Assembly: GCA_048013815.1 (NCBI GenBank)
Contig: CM106586.1
Coordinates: 11,718,001 to 11,782,000 of the forward strand
DNA: 64,000 bases
Direction of reading: 5' to 3'
Source of the DNA: Setoptus koraiensis
Lineage: Eukaryota; Arthropoda
In this document: positions 63,989 through 64,000 of the stretch, one piece after another
Numbering within the stretch: the stretch's first letter is position 1
How the letters are laid out: each line of letters begins with the position of its first letter
The notes under the pieces: model-generated
What the model was told of the DNA's origin: nothing
Database searches by the model: none
The model's input: the letters and a program-made list of their open reading frames with translations, nothing else
Translations under genes and position numbers: made by a program

Positions 63989-64000
63989 CTAAAATAGTGA

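Overview
The window is animal nuclear DNA. Genes have either no introns or one short GT-AG intron of about 100 bases, polyadenylation signals are AATAAA, and repeats are eukaryotic: a Ty3/gypsy LTR retrotransposon, hAT-like MITEs and microsatellites. An arthropod, possibly a mite, would fit, but no gene read here fixes the taxon. Positions 27641-28140 are 500 Ns.

Layout. (1) 146-27640 is a tandem segmental duplication. Copy 1 (146 to about 10300) holds an ankyrin-DHHC palmitoyltransferase gene, a single-pass protein with a Ser-Ala-Lys repeat tail, and two families of small membrane proteins in the order A1, B1, psi-B, A2, B3. Copy 2 (from about 10310) begins with a fusion of the first 218 codons of the palmitoyltransferase to the Ser-Ala-Lys tail, made by loss of about 2.6 kb. 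It then carries a 528-bp hAT-type MITE, a complete 10.36-kb Ty3/gypsy element, and A3, B4, B5, B6 and A4, the last cut by the gap. Copy 1 keeps the empty site for both insertions. (2) The retrotransposon (13818-24173, coding on the minus strand) has LTRs that read as identical, an initiator-Met-tRNA-type primer binding site, a perfect UUUAAAU slippery heptamer between gag and pol, two RNase H regions and a repetitive pol tail of about 690 residues. It also carries a 699-codon ORF on the opposite strand. (3) 28476-29681 is a spliced multi-pass membrane protein gene. (4) 29.7-52.8 kb has no convincing gene. It holds microsatellites, fossil transposon pieces, palindrome clusters, CTCF-like words and a GC-richer stretch at about 38-43 kb. 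(5) 52.8-58.0 kb on the minus strand is a second set of very small membrane proteins. Two of them are under 60 codons; one carries the same DCGC motif as family A, 27 kb away. (6) 59710-61776 is a seven-span membrane protein. (7) The right edge has a WD40-type terminal exon and the last exon of a possible tetraspanin-like protein.

The main theme is many small single-pass membrane proteins with cysteine motifs just before the membrane segment, apparently expanding by local duplication. The 5' flank is better conserved than the coding part: seven copies of one module, most with an ATGCAAAT octamer just upstream, stand in front of the unrelated families A and B. The second theme is the retrotransposon with a large convergent antisense gene.
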